DNA of 64,000 nt from the NCBI RefSeq assembly GCF_003054025.1, contig NZ_QBKG01000004.1, positions 62,001 through 126,000 of the forward strand, in the 5' to 3' direction. Source of the stretch: Capnocytophaga leadbetteri (lineage in GTDB: Bacteria; Bacteroidota; Bacteroidia; Flavobacteriales; Flavobacteriaceae). How positions within the stretch are numbered: the stretch's first letter is position 1; the number at the start of each line of letters is the position of its first letter. The notes under the pieces are model-generated. The model searched no databases, was not told where the DNA came from, and saw only the letters and a list, made by a program, of their open reading frames with translations. This document shows, piece by piece, positions 29,397-37,311 of the stretch. The position numbers and the translations under genes are program-made.

Positions 29397-30221
29397 TTAG
29401 GCTTTCATCTGAGTGTGGCTGGTACTAAAAAACAGTTTTCTCTCTTTTATGAGTATATAGCCCATTAGTAGGGCGAATAAGCCTGTTTGTATTACCTTGC
29501 TATCGGGGTGGGTGGCAAAGATTTCGTTGGAAACATTGGCTACCAAATGAAATAATATAGCTATTAGTACATTGCGCCCTGATTTGTAATACAACCAGTT
29601 GATGATAAATACAAAAGCAAACAAACTTACAAAAAAGTTTATAGTATAGAGCAGCCCTTCGGCGTGTATGTTGCTTTGGTAATAGTCCTTTACAAAGAAA
29701 AGAGGTAAATGCCACAACCCCCAATAGACCGTGAAAATAACCGATGAGGTGAATAAACTCCACTTACTGCGCAAGGCATCAGTGCCATAGGTGTGCCAAG
29801 CTAACTCTTCCACTACAGGTGCTAAACAAAGTACAAACCAAGTATTGAAAGGCGCTGAACTAAAGCTGGGTTGCCCTGAAATGTAAAACTGGTCGAGACT
29901 GTGTCCTAAATCGAGGGAAATGAGTTGTGCCACAATAATGGAAATAGGCGGAAATAAGATGGTAATCCAGAAATAGCGGTTGCTAAGTAGGTTCTTGCCT
30001 ATAAAACGCGCTTTTAGGTCGGATAAAAGGGCTTTATCGCGGGCAAATAAGTAGGCTGCTACCCCCACAGGTGCTAATAGACCTGCTAACTCAAAAAAAC
30101 CTGCCCAAAAAGCATTAGGTGCTTTTGGCTGGTGACTCCAATAAGCCACCACAAACCACAATGCCCAAGGAATAACAAGGGAAAGGGTAAAAAACAATAC
30201 GGGGTGTTGATATTTCTTCAT
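29397..30221 (-). CDS. CPBP-family intramembrane protease
   Basis: A 274-residue polytopic membrane protein of the CPBP (CAAX protease and bacteriocin-processing) family. Motif 1 is E138-E139-L-A-W-H143, where the usual EExxxR arginine is replaced by His; motif 2 is VYWGLWH with H171; motif 3 is FHLVANVSNE (HxxxN). About eight hydrophobic segments are visible. Members cleave prenylated or peptide substrates in the membrane, and some give bacteriocin self-immunity. It starts 25 bases after the stop of the TonB-receptor gene and is likely cotranscribed with it. The substrate is unknown. Confidence 0.85.
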   Translation of the reverse strand: MKKYQHPVLFFTLSLVIPWALWFVVAYWSHQPKAPNAFWAGFFELAGLLAPVGVAAYLFARDKALLSDLKARFIGKNLLSNRYFWITILFPPISIIVAQLISLDLGHSLDQFYISGQPSFSSAPFNTWFVLCLAPVVEELAWHTYGTDALRSKWSLFTSSVIFTVYWGLWHLPLFFVKDYYQSNIHAEGLLYTINFFVSLFAFVFIINWLYYKSGRNVLIAILFHLVANVSNEIFATHPDSKVIQTGLFALLMGYILIKERKLFFSTSHTQMKA

Positions 30222-30246
30222 AATTAACTTTGCCTATACGGCTGCC

Positions 30247-32586
30247 TTAAAATTCAATTTTATAACTGATGTTTGGAATGACCAAAGTGGCTTTGCTAAG
30301 CTCTATTTGACCGGTTTGGTAATTGTAATTATGGTCGATGTAGATAGGGGCACCGAGTACGTTTTTCATTTGAAAAGAGAATACACTCGAGCACTTGTGG
30401 TGATTGATGCGATAATTTACCGTTAGGTCAGCGTAGGTGAGGGGGCGCAATTGCTCGCTAAAAGCGCGACTTTCATCAAATATCACTCGTTTGGCAGCCA
30501 GCGACTGACTCTGTAAAATAGGACTATAACGCTCGCCACCTGTAACAGTTACCCGTGCATTTACATCTAAGACTTTGCGGTTATTAGCAAAATAGAATTC
30601 CTTGCCAAAGAGGGCATTTAACACAAAACCTTTGTTATAACGGGTGTTGCGCCATATATTGTCGCCTGCTTTGTATTTTGAGGTGAGTACTGAACCGGTA
30701 ATCAGATAGTAATAATTATCGGCTAAAAAGCGCTCTAAAGTAAGGTCGATGCCATAATTGCGCCCCTCGGTATTATTCACAAGCTTTTTGTTGAGGTACA
30801 ACGCACGGCGTAGGTTGATAAGCGAATAGCTGGTACCTTCTTCGCCAGCAATATTCCACAGATACTGAAAATACCCCTCTGCCTTGAAGCGCAATTTATC
30901 GGTAAGTTGCCAATCGTAGCCTAATACAAAATGATGTGCCTCGCTGATTTTCAAATCTTTATTTACGGCAACTCCACCCAATTCAACCATATATACGCTG
31001 AGGTCTTCGGGGCGACTATGCTTGCCATAGCCGAAACTCAAACTATGTTGATTGTTGAGCGTCCAGAGTAAGCCTGCTCTGTTTTCTAACATTATCTCTT
31101 TTCTCAGACCAAAGTGGTGAGCGCACAAGCCCAGATTAACCAAAAGAGAAGGCGATAGCTGGTATTTGACCTGCCCGTAGGTTTCGGTAAAATTGGTATT
31201 GCCTGCTGAATTGACAATACGCGCATAGGTGCTTGGCACATAGTCTTGTGCTGCACTGAGGTCGTAGTTATAGAAAAGCTGTTTGTGGGTAATCCCTGCT
31301 TTGAAAGTAGCTGAGGAAGAAAGTTTATGGGTAAGCGAAGTAGCCAGCGTAAGGGTTCCGTTTTGCTTTTTCAGGCGACTGTCGGGGGTGAACACTGAAG
31401 CGTCATTTGAAAGGTAATCGGTAGTAATGCGGTCGTCAGTGCTTGAAAAAGCAGCGTGCGACTCTACAAAACTCTTTTCGCCCGCAGTGATTTGGTGGCG
31501 TAACCCTATCGTACCTACGTAGGTATCCCAGCTGTTAGTTACACGGTCGATGTCAGTCTTCCAATCGCTGGGGGTTTTAATAGCTTCTTTATGGGTATCA
31601 TCGATGCCTGCAATGCCCCAAAGAGAGAAAGTACCTGTTTTTTCGGTAGGGAAATTCAATTTAAAGGAAAGGTCTTGGTACTTGATGCGTTGCCCTGTAT
31701 TGTTGAGCTTCAAATCATTAAGCAAACCCAAAGTAGAATAGCGATAGTTGAAAAGATAAGAAGAGCCTTTGGCGCGCGAAATAGGACCTTCGGAAGCAAA
31801 ATCGAGTCCTAAGACGCCTACTTGAGCGGTGTGTTCGTAGCGAGAAGTGTTGCCGGTGCGCATTTTTACATCGAAAACAGCTGCCATAGCATTGCCGTAT
31901 TCAGCAGGAAAAGCGCCTGTAAGGAAATCGGAATTGCTAATCACTTGATTGCTAAAGAGCGTTACCAGTCCGCCGCCAATGACATTGCCGCCAGAGAAGT
32001 GCTGAGGTGAGGGGATTTCCACCCCTTCTAATCGCCATTGTACGCCTTGTGGAGCATTGCCACGCACGATAATGGAGTTGTCTTGCAAGTTGCCTGTAGA
32101 GACCCCAGCAAAGGCTGATGCCAAGCGGGCAGGGTCGCTAAGTCCGCCGGCGTAACGCTGCGTCTCTTCTACCGAAAAGGTGCGCGCGCTGACGGTTGCC
32201 ATTGCGTTGAGGGCTTTTTCTTTACGTATTCCTGCTACTAACTCGACTCCCTCGAGCTCGGTAAAGGCTTCTCTGAGGGCAATGCTTAGCACGACTTCTT
32301 TGGCTGAGGTAAGGAGTATTTCGGGAATTGTCCGGCTATCATAGCCTATATAAGAAACCTCTAAAGTGACTCTTCCTAAACGAAGATTTGGGAGGGTGAA
32401 ATGACCGTTTTCATCGGTAGTTGTTCCTATAACAGGGTCGGAGTTTTGCACCACTACGGTAGCCCATATTAGGGGTTCGTGTGTGCTTTGGTCGTAAACA
32501 GTACCTCTGAGGGTTTGGGTAATATCTTGTGCTTGTGCGGTAAGAGGTAGCACTAAAAGCAAGAAGATATGAAAAAAGGTTTTCAT
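30247..32586 (-). CDS. TonB-dependent outer-membrane receptor
   Basis: A 779-residue receptor. Order: signal peptide (1-19, ending AQAQ), CarboxypepD_reg-like domain (about 25-105, with GTVYDQSTHEPLIWATVVV and GTTTDENGHF), plug domain (about 125-235, with SIIVRGNAPQGVQWRLEGVE), then a 22-strand barrel ending in an aromatic residue (ISYKIEF). Such receptors import a bound ligand using TonB energy. No SusD-like partner is adjacent, so it is not a polysaccharide-utilisation pair; iron chelates, cobalamin or peptides are possible. Transcribed from a TACTTTTG promoter together with the CPBP protease. Confidence 0.93.
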   Translation of the reverse strand: MKTFFHIFLLLVLPLTAQAQDITQTLRGTVYDQSTHEPLIWATVVVQNSDPVIGTTTDENGHFTLPNLRLGRVTLEVSYIGYDSRTIPEILLTSAKEVVLSIALREAFTELEGVELVAGIRKEKALNAMATVSARTFSVEETQRYAGGLSDPARLASAFAGVSTGNLQDNSIIVRGNAPQGVQWRLEGVEIPSPQHFSGGNVIGGGLVTLFSNQVISNSDFLTGAFPAEYGNAMAAVFDVKMRTGNTSRYEHTAQVGVLGLDFASEGPISRAKGSSYLFNYRYSTLGLLNDLKLNNTGQRIKYQDLSFKLNFPTEKTGTFSLWGIAGIDDTHKEAIKTPSDWKTDIDRVTNSWDTYVGTIGLRHQITAGEKSFVESHAAFSSTDDRITTDYLSNDASVFTPDSRLKKQNGTLTLATSLTHKLSSSATFKAGITHKQLFYNYDLSAAQDYVPSTYARIVNSAGNTNFTETYGQVKYQLSPSLLVNLGLCAHHFGLRKEIMLENRAGLLWTLNNQHSLSFGYGKHSRPEDLSVYMVELGGVAVNKDLKISEAHHFVLGYDWQLTDKLRFKAEGYFQYLWNIAGEEGTSYSLINLRRALYLNKKLVNNTEGRNYGIDLTLERFLADNYYYLITGSVLTSKYKAGDNIWRNTRYNKGFVLNALFGKEFYFANNRKVLDVNARVTVTGGERYSPILQSQSLAAKRVIFDESRAFSEQLRPLTYADLTVNYRINHHKCSSVFSFQMKNVLGAPIYIDHNYNYQTGQIELSKATLVIPNISYKIEF

Positions 32587-32612
32587 TGCGTAATACTTTT
32601 AAAATTCTGGGG

Positions 32613-32620
32613 CAAAAGTA
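32613..32620 (-). promoter_or_regulatory. -7 promoter box of TonB receptor
   Basis: Reads TACTTTTG on the minus strand, 26 bases before the ATG at 32586. Confidence 0.6.
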
Positions 32621-32676
32621 CGGTGCAAAAAGAAGTGCATCGCCCAAGCGTGAGGGTTTGGACGCCTTTTTTTGAT

Positions 32677-33606
32677 TTAAAAATGAGCTAATTTGGCAAT
32701 TATTAAATCGGAATATTGTTTTTTCATTTCAGCAGGAAGAAAACTACGTTCAATCCACTGTTGCCAAGTGGGGAGTATTTTGGCAAATCGCTGGTAAATG
32801 GCAGCTACTGTTTTTTCGTTTATTTGTAAGGATTTTGCTAGACTATCGAAATCAGTACGTTTGAGGCGGTTTTTCTTACCATTGATAGTAAGGGCACTTT
32901 CTTCTTCATCAGAAAGTACTAAAAGAGTGCTAAGCAAATCGTAAGCAGGACTGAGTTCATACTGCCCTAAGGCGTTTTCAATAAGTGCATAATTCTTAAG
33001 GTGCATATCGGTATTCCCTGTGAGATAGCAAAAGAGTATCAACTCAAAAAGGCGTTGCTGTTCATAGCCTTTGTTGGTGGTGAATTGTCGCACTAATTTG
33101 CCTATTTTCTCTACTGACCCTCTGTACTTGTGCTCAGTAAGCGTTTCGGTTAGCTGACAGAAATCTTCAACAGCTATTTTTTGTCCGTTCTGTCTATCAA
33201 ATCGGCGTGTAATATAGGCTAATTCACCTGAAGAAAGACGAATAAGTGAATGTGCTGCGGTGCGTATACCTGCTACTTCAGCTAAGTGCATTGTAAGGTC
33301 TTCATTTTCGGGTAGGCAAGGATATTGCTCTGAAGGAGGCTTCAGTATATAATCGCCATAAAGACCTACTAAAGTAAGGCGCGGGGTTTCATTCCTTGTT
33401 TTTTCTAACTGTAATGATAATTTTGGTTGTACCCCCGTAACAGCTATACTCTTTAAGATGATTTCTTTGGCAAGGGTTTCTAATTGTTCTTTGTTTAAAG
33501 ACAATAGTGGGGGGGTAGCACTTGCAAAAAACTGTCTGCTACAAGCCTTATGAAAGTCAGTTTCATTGGCATTTAATTCTTTATAACAATATAAACACTT
33601 AAACAT
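32677..33606 (-). CDS. hipT: HipT-type serine/threonine kinase toxin
   Basis: A 309-residue HipA-superfamily kinase that lacks the N-terminal subdomain, which is encoded separately by the upstream gene. It opens with a small zinc-like motif (C4, C7, C22). The Gly-rich loop is S53-IAVTGVQPK, where S53/T57 could be autophosphorylated as in HipA/HipT. The ATP-anchoring lysine is in YILKP (K89), the catalytic aspartate is D200 in GNTDMHLKN, and the metal-binding aspartate is D223 in PAYDLL. Family members phosphorylate aminoacyl-tRNA synthetases and stop growth. It overlaps hipS by eight bases. Confidence 0.88.
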   Translation of the reverse strand: MFKCLYCYKELNANETDFHKACSRQFFASATPPLLSLNKEQLETLAKEIILKSIAVTGVQPKLSLQLEKTRNETPRLTLVGLYGDYILKPPSEQYPCLPENEDLTMHLAEVAGIRTAAHSLIRLSSGELAYITRRFDRQNGQKIAVEDFCQLTETLTEHKYRGSVEKIGKLVRQFTTNKGYEQQRLFELILFCYLTGNTDMHLKNYALIENALGQYELSPAYDLLSTLLVLSDEEESALTINGKKNRLKRTDFDSLAKSLQINEKTVAAIYQRFAKILPTWQQWIERSFLPAEMKKQYSDLIIAKLAHF

Positions 33607-33928
33607 TATTTTCTGTTTTTGGTATTACTGATACGCATCCTATACAATCTTTGCACATAGCCAAAAGTAGCGCAAATCGGTCGCGAGGATCGAGTTTCCA
33701 ATTGTCAGTAGCAATTTGCAGCAGCCAGCCTTCGGGTATGAGTCCGTCAAAAAAAGGGAAAAGTATACTGCTGTGGTAAGGTGCTGTCTGTAAGGGTAGG
33801 GTAAGGCTGATAGGCTTGGCTTGTGGCTGTGCTAAATAGTGCTCATCATACGCAAAGTGATACCCCTCCTCATCTTCAGTAAGGAGTCCTGCTAATTGAT
33901 TTTTGTAATATATAACAGCTTGTTTCAT
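33599..33928 (-). CDS. hipS: HipS-type antitoxin (HipA N-subdomain 1)
   Basis: A 109-residue protein equal to the N-subdomain-1 of HipA: AVIYYKNQLAGLLTEDEEGY, SLTLPLQTAPYHS, FPFFDGLIPEGWLLQIA, and DPRDRFALLLAMCKDCIGCV. In the HipBST system of enteropathogenic E. coli this piece, encoded apart from the kinase, acts as the antitoxin for HipT. The gene overlaps hipB by four bases (ATGA) and hipT by eight, so all three are translated together. The split gene order hipB-hipS-hipT is what distinguishes this from a two-gene HipBA module. Confidence 0.87.
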   Translation of the reverse strand: MKQAVIYYKNQLAGLLTEDEEGYHFAYDEHYLAQPQAKPISLTLPLQTAPYHSSILFPFFDGLIPEGWLLQIATDNWKLDPRDRFALLLAMCKDCIGCVSVIPKTENNV

Positions 33929-34125
33929 TTCTCAACAAGGGTTATTACCCCTACTTCGGCACCGAAGAGGGCTAATACTTGATTTACTTTATCTAAACGC
34001 AAGGTGCTTTTGCCTTGCTCTAATTCGCGTACAAAACGCAAACCTACTCCTGCACGCATTGCTAGTTCGGTCTGTGTGAGTTTTAGCTGCTTACGTCTTT
34101 CTTTTACAAAAGAAGCTATGTTCAT
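33925..34125 (-). CDS. hipB: HipB-type helix-turn-helix repressor
   Basis: A 66-residue DNA-binding protein of the Xre/Cro fold: SFVKERRKQLKLTQTELAMR, then AGVGLRFVRELEQGKSTLRL, with the recognition helix in the second stretch. It is the first gene of the hipBST operon. Two copies of an ATACC-N6-GGTAT palindrome flank its -7 box, so it very probably represses its own operon. At 66 residues it is shorter than E. coli HipB (88). Confidence 0.88.
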   Translation of the reverse strand: MNIASFVKERRKQLKLTQTELAMRAGVGLRFVRELEQGKSTLRLDKVNQVLALFGAEVGVITLVEK

Positions 34126-34146
34126 AATGGGAAAATTACTAATGAG

Positions 34147-34163
34147 TATACCTTTTCGGGTAC
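34147..34163. promoter_or_regulatory. HipB operator 1
   Basis: TATACCTTTTCGGGTAC contains the near-palindrome TACC-N6-GGTA. It abuts the -7 box on the downstream side, so binding would block the start site. The same sequence recurs 41 bases away. Confidence 0.75.
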
Positions 34164-34170
34164 AAAGATA
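34163..34170 (-). promoter_or_regulatory. -7 promoter box of hipBST
   Basis: Reads TATCTTTG on the minus strand, 37 bases before the hipB ATG, enclosed by the two operator copies. Confidence 0.7.
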
Positions 34171-34187
34171 CGTATTTTTATTAAATA

Positions 34188-34204
34188 TATACCTTTTCGG
34201 GTAT
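34188..34204. promoter_or_regulatory. HipB operator 2
   Basis: TATACCTTTTCGGGTAT contains the perfect inverted repeat ATACC-N6-GGTAT. Its distance of 41 bases from operator 1 is close to four helical turns, so two repressor dimers would sit on the same DNA face. Confidence 0.78.
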
Positions 34205-34218
34205 AAAAATTTATTTCT

Positions 34219-35379
34219 TTATCCCTCATTTACGAATTGGCTTGGGGTCTGTCCTTTTATCTTCTTGAAAACTTGGTTGAATGATGATTTGGAGTTGAAG
34301 CCCGCTTCGAAAGCAAGTCCTAATAGATTGAAGTTTTTATCAGTATCTTTTTTGGCTAAAGCTATAAATTCGTCTACACGATAGCTATTGACAAAATCAT
34401 AGAAATTCTTACCCTCATACTGGTTGATGATTTGCGACAAATGGTTGGGTAGAACTCCTAAACTCTCCGCTAATTGGGACAAAGAGAGTTTGGGTTCGAG
34501 GTAAGGTTTTTCAGTAGCCATTAGCGTAAGTAGTTGCTGATGTAGGTTTTTCGCCTCTTCTGGCTTGAGTCCTGATTTGCAGTACTCTGGCATTTTAAGC
34601 GGCTCTTCAGTTTCTTCTGCCTCAGCTGGCTTTTCTGAAGAGTACAATACTTTGGGTTTTTCAGCAGTAAAAATGCCTTGATAGCGTATGCCCCAGAAAC
34701 CAATAAGTGCTATAAGCAATACAAAAAGACCTAAGAAAATGAGTTCTATATTGACTGCCAACTCTATTTCTAACAGAAACTGGAGTACATATCCGACTAT
34801 CATCACTGAGAAAATGATTCCGAACCCGATGAGTAAGAGTCGTAGCCATTGTAGGCTAATACCCTCATTATAGGCAAACTGCTCGCCTATAATTTGTTCG
34901 TATTGGTTGATTTTATGATAGGTTGCTACTGAATAGGCTACGCATACGATTACAAAAGCTATAAATGAAATAGTAAATAGCCATTGGTAGGGGCTGTGGT
35001 AATCGGCTTGGTCTATCATTGCCTTTTCGGCAGCAGAATAACCAAATAAAAAGGGGAACATTAGCACATAGGTAACTGCAAAAGGGAGAAAGTGAAGACT
35101 GTCTCGCCAATAGAGTCGCTGTGGCTGGCGTAGGTTAGTAATGACATAAAGATAGACAAAAGGCGCAAACAGCAAAGGGAATGGATGAGTAGCCCCTACT
35201 AAATGCGGGTATTTTTCCCAATACCCTAAATAGTGCAGGTAGTAGTTGAGCAAGTAGACTGCAATGCATAACAACCAGACCCCCAGTATATTGTCGGGCA
35301 GCCTTTTAGCGGCTTTGCTAAAGAGCAATACCGAGAGAAAGCAACACAGAAAAATACCAATAACAAAAATACTACTCAT
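34219..35379 (-). CDS. membrane-anchored AraC-family transcription regulator
   Basis: A 386-residue regulator with about seven membrane helices (1-250), a charged linker (about 255-290) and a C-terminal AraC-type DNA-binding domain (about 290-385). The latter has two helix-turn-helix parts: LSQLAESLGVLPNHLSQIIN and LLGLAFEAGFNSKSSFNQVF, followed by KIKGQTPSQF. This architecture is common in Bacteroidota and lets a membrane or lipid-borne signal act directly on transcription. It ends 15 bases from HipB operator 2 but is transcribed from its own TATTTTTG box. Confidence 0.9.
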   Translation of the reverse strand: MSSIFVIGIFLCCFLSVLLFSKAAKRLPDNILGVWLLCIAVYLLNYYLHYLGYWEKYPHLVGATHPFPLLFAPFVYLYVITNLRQPQRLYWRDSLHFLPFAVTYVLMFPFLFGYSAAEKAMIDQADYHSPYQWLFTISFIAFVIVCVAYSVATYHKINQYEQIIGEQFAYNEGISLQWLRLLLIGFGIIFSVMIVGYVLQFLLEIELAVNIELIFLGLFVLLIALIGFWGIRYQGIFTAEKPKVLYSSEKPAEAEETEEPLKMPEYCKSGLKPEEAKNLHQQLLTLMATEKPYLEPKLSLSQLAESLGVLPNHLSQIINQYEGKNFYDFVNSYRVDEFIALAKKDTDKNFNLLGLAFEAGFNSKSSFNQVFKKIKGQTPSQFVNEG

Positions 35380-35410
35380 AACCCTCTATATAAATTTACA
35401 ATTTTCAAGG

Positions 35411-35418
35411 CAAAAATA
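35411..35418 (-). promoter_or_regulatory. -7 promoter box of AraC-family gene
   Basis: Reads TATTTTTG on the minus strand, 31 bases before the ATG at 35379. Confidence 0.5.
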
Positions 35419-35473
35419 AGTATATTTTTTGATTATAAAAAAATATTATATAAGATATAAACGTATTTTTTAT

Positions 35474-35481
35474 TATCTTTG
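35474..35481 (+). promoter_or_regulatory. -7 promoter box of lipoprotein gene
   Basis: TATCTTTG, 32 bases before the ATG at 35514. Confidence 0.6.
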
Positions 35482-35513
35482 TCCCAATATTCACTTTTAA
35501 AATAAAAACAAAT

Positions 35514-36302
35514 ATGAAAAAACGTATCTTATCGGCACTTGTTGCCACAGCTTTATGTCTTTTCTCTTGCGGAAAAGATGATGACAATGGTAGTAGTACT
35601 TCGCTTAAAGGTGATTGGTATATCCATACTATGTACAACCTAAAACAAAGTATAAACGAATACAATTGGTATACTCCCAATCAATGTTCAAAACGAACTG
35701 TATTTGAAATCTCTGACAACCAGCTGAAGCACAAACGGGTATATGAAGATAATTCTACTTGTGAAGAAGACTTTAAGTATTACGATTACACCGCTTCTAA
35801 CAGTGCTTTTCATTTGACTATAATGGCTGATTCTCCTAAAGGCTACAAAGGACAAACAGCTACTATCAATTATGAAATGAAAAACAAAGAGCTCATACTG
35901 CGTTTCCTAAATGATAAAGGTAATGATGAAACATTGATTCTTCATAAGCGGGGCGTAGATTATAGTCACTTAGACCCCTTTGTAGGTTATTGGAGACTTA
36001 CCAAAGTACAATTGAAGAGCGGTAAGACTATAAAAGAATTTAAGGCGGGTATTCCTGCTTGCTTTAGAGGTGATATTGTAGCAAGTACAATTGGTTTTAC
36101 CATATACTACAGGTTATCAGATGACGGTGTGAAATGTGGTGATGAAGAAAGAAAAACCTTTGCTTGGGCAAGAGAAGGCAATACGTATTACAACGTTTCT
36201 AACGGACAAAAAGTACCTATTCCGTTTAGCTTTAGCGATGATAAACAAACTCTTTTCTTTGGCAACACAAATACTATTTTGGTATTTCAAAAACAATGGT
36301 AA
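35514..36302 (+). CDS. lipocalin-like surface lipoprotein
   Basis: A 262-residue lipoprotein. The signal peptide ends in LFSC with lipidated C19, followed by GKDDDNG, which fits the Capnocytophaga surface-export signal. The mature part looks like two tandem lipocalin-like beta domains of about 110 residues. Each starts with a W-containing strand (LKGDWYIHTMY at about 30 and FVGYWRLTKVQ at about 155) and has a cysteine-bearing middle, as in Bacteroidota lipocalin-like DUFs. Function is unknown. It shares a bidirectional terminator with the convergent lipoprotein gene. Confidence 0.8.
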   Translation: MKKRILSALVATALCLFSCGKDDDNGSSTSLKGDWYIHTMYNLKQSINEYNWYTPNQCSKRTVFEISDNQLKHKRVYEDNSTCEEDFKYYDYTASNSAFHLTIMADSPKGYKGQTATINYEMKNKELILRFLNDKGNDETLILHKRGVDYSHLDPFVGYWRLTKVQLKSGKTIKEFKAGIPACFRGDIVASTIGFTIYYRLSDDGVKCGDEERKTFAWAREGNTYYNVSNGQKVPIPFSFSDDKQTLFFGNTNTILVFQKQW

Positions 36303-36303
36303 T

Positions 36304-36333
36304 AAAAAAACGTGGGATATCCCACGTTTTTTT
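36304..36333. terminator. bidirectional Rho-independent terminator
   Basis: AAAAAAACGTGGGA and its exact complement TCCCACGTTTTTTT form a 14-base stem with almost no loop beyond the central TA. It serves the two convergent lipoprotein genes. Confidence 0.9.
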
Positions 36334-36362
36334 ATACATTAACTAGCAACTTGTAGGTTGAT

Positions 36363-36989
36363 TTATTCTCTTTCAGACATATTATCGCTGTCGAACCAAA
36401 TACGGGTACCCCCTACTGGCATTAGGGTATTCAGAGGGTCATTCTTTTCTAATAAATAAAAAGCATACTTGAAGTTCTTAATACCTTGTGCGGTGATTTC
36501 TCCTGAAATGACAGCTAACTGTTTGTAGCTGGCACTTATAGAGTTATCTTCACCTTCAAAAGCCATATAAGCAGTGAATTTATTCTCACTGCCCGAAATA
36601 ATAGTACCTTTGCCTATCGCTTTATCATTACTTAAGAAATCGAGGTTTTCGTAGTCCGTTTTTATTTTTACGCCCTGTTGGTCGTAGAAACGATAGGTAT
36701 AACCTGTTATTTTATAACCTACAACATACTGATTATCGGGCACATCAGTAAAAGCTAACTCAAACGGAGTTATATTGAAAGTACCTTCGATATTAGGAGG
36801 GGTAGTACCGGTATGTATGACCATACCGCTCGCTTCTAATTTTCTTAGAATTTTATCAGAAATGATGCTTTTGACCTCTTGAGGTAGGTTCTGATATTTT
36901 GCGCTTTCTTCGCTCTCTGATTTAGAGCAAGAGGCTGTAGCCAATAGGGCAAAAACGCCCATAACAAAGTAATAAATGTTCTTTTTCAT
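36363..36989 (-). CDS. lipoprotein of unknown function
   Basis: A 208-residue lipoprotein whose signal peptide ends in TASC with lipidated C21, followed by SKSESEES. This acidic run lacks the clear K-D-D pattern of the other two lipoproteins, so surface export is less certain. The mature part is beta-rich with conserved-looking blocks IEGTFNITPFELAF, YVVGYKITGYTYRFYDQQG and KGTIISGSENKFTAYM. I do not recognise a family. It has its own TACTTTTG promoter and ends at the shared terminator. Confidence 0.78.
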   Translation of the reverse strand: MKKNIYYFVMGVFALLATASCSKSESEESAKYQNLPQEVKSIISDKILRKLEASGMVIHTGTTPPNIEGTFNITPFELAFTDVPDNQYVVGYKITGYTYRFYDQQGVKIKTDYENLDFLSNDKAIGKGTIISGSENKFTAYMAFEGEDNSISASYKQLAVISGEITAQGIKNFKYAFYLLEKNDPLNTLMPVGGTRIWFDSDNMSERE

Positions 36990-37015
36990 AGTTTTTATTT
37001 TTTAATCTTCGGCGG

Positions 37016-37023
37016 CAAAAGTA
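37016..37023 (-). promoter_or_regulatory. -7 promoter box
   Basis: Reads TACTTTTG on the minus strand, 26 bases before the ATG at 36989. Confidence 0.6.
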
Positions 37024-37067
37024 CAAAACAATAAGTAAATGGCAAGGAAAAATCTTTGATGTAGTAT

Positions 37068-37171
37068 ATTTTTCTGGTTTTGGTTAGGTTATTAGACGTT
37101 CGTACTTCGCTAATTGTACGCTTATCCTTCGCTCTTTGTGTATCGTTTGTATATCCTTTGTATAGGGTAAA
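37068..37171 (+). repeat. dispersed ~100-base repeat, copy C
   Basis: Contains TTTTTCTGG, TTATTAGACGTT, TTATCCTTCGCTCT, TATCGTTTGTATATCC and GGGTAA in the same order as the minus strand of copy A (2130-2233). It fills most of the gap between the divergent lipoprotein and dinD-like promoters. Confidence 0.65.
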
Positions 37172-37219
37172 TGGCTTTAGAAATTTTTTCTGCTTATTGC
37201 TTATTTGCTAATTATATAG

Positions 37220-37227
37220 TATTTTTG
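37220..37227 (+). promoter_or_regulatory. -7 promoter box of dinD-like gene
   Basis: TATTTTTG, a TAnnTTTG match, 84 bases before the ATG. The leader between them has no obvious structure. Confidence 0.45.
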
Positions 37228-37311
37228 CCGTTAGTAATGGGTGATAATAAGGAATTATAAGTTCGGCGATGTGCTTTTTCACTGGGAAGATAATTATTAA
37301 ACCAACATATT

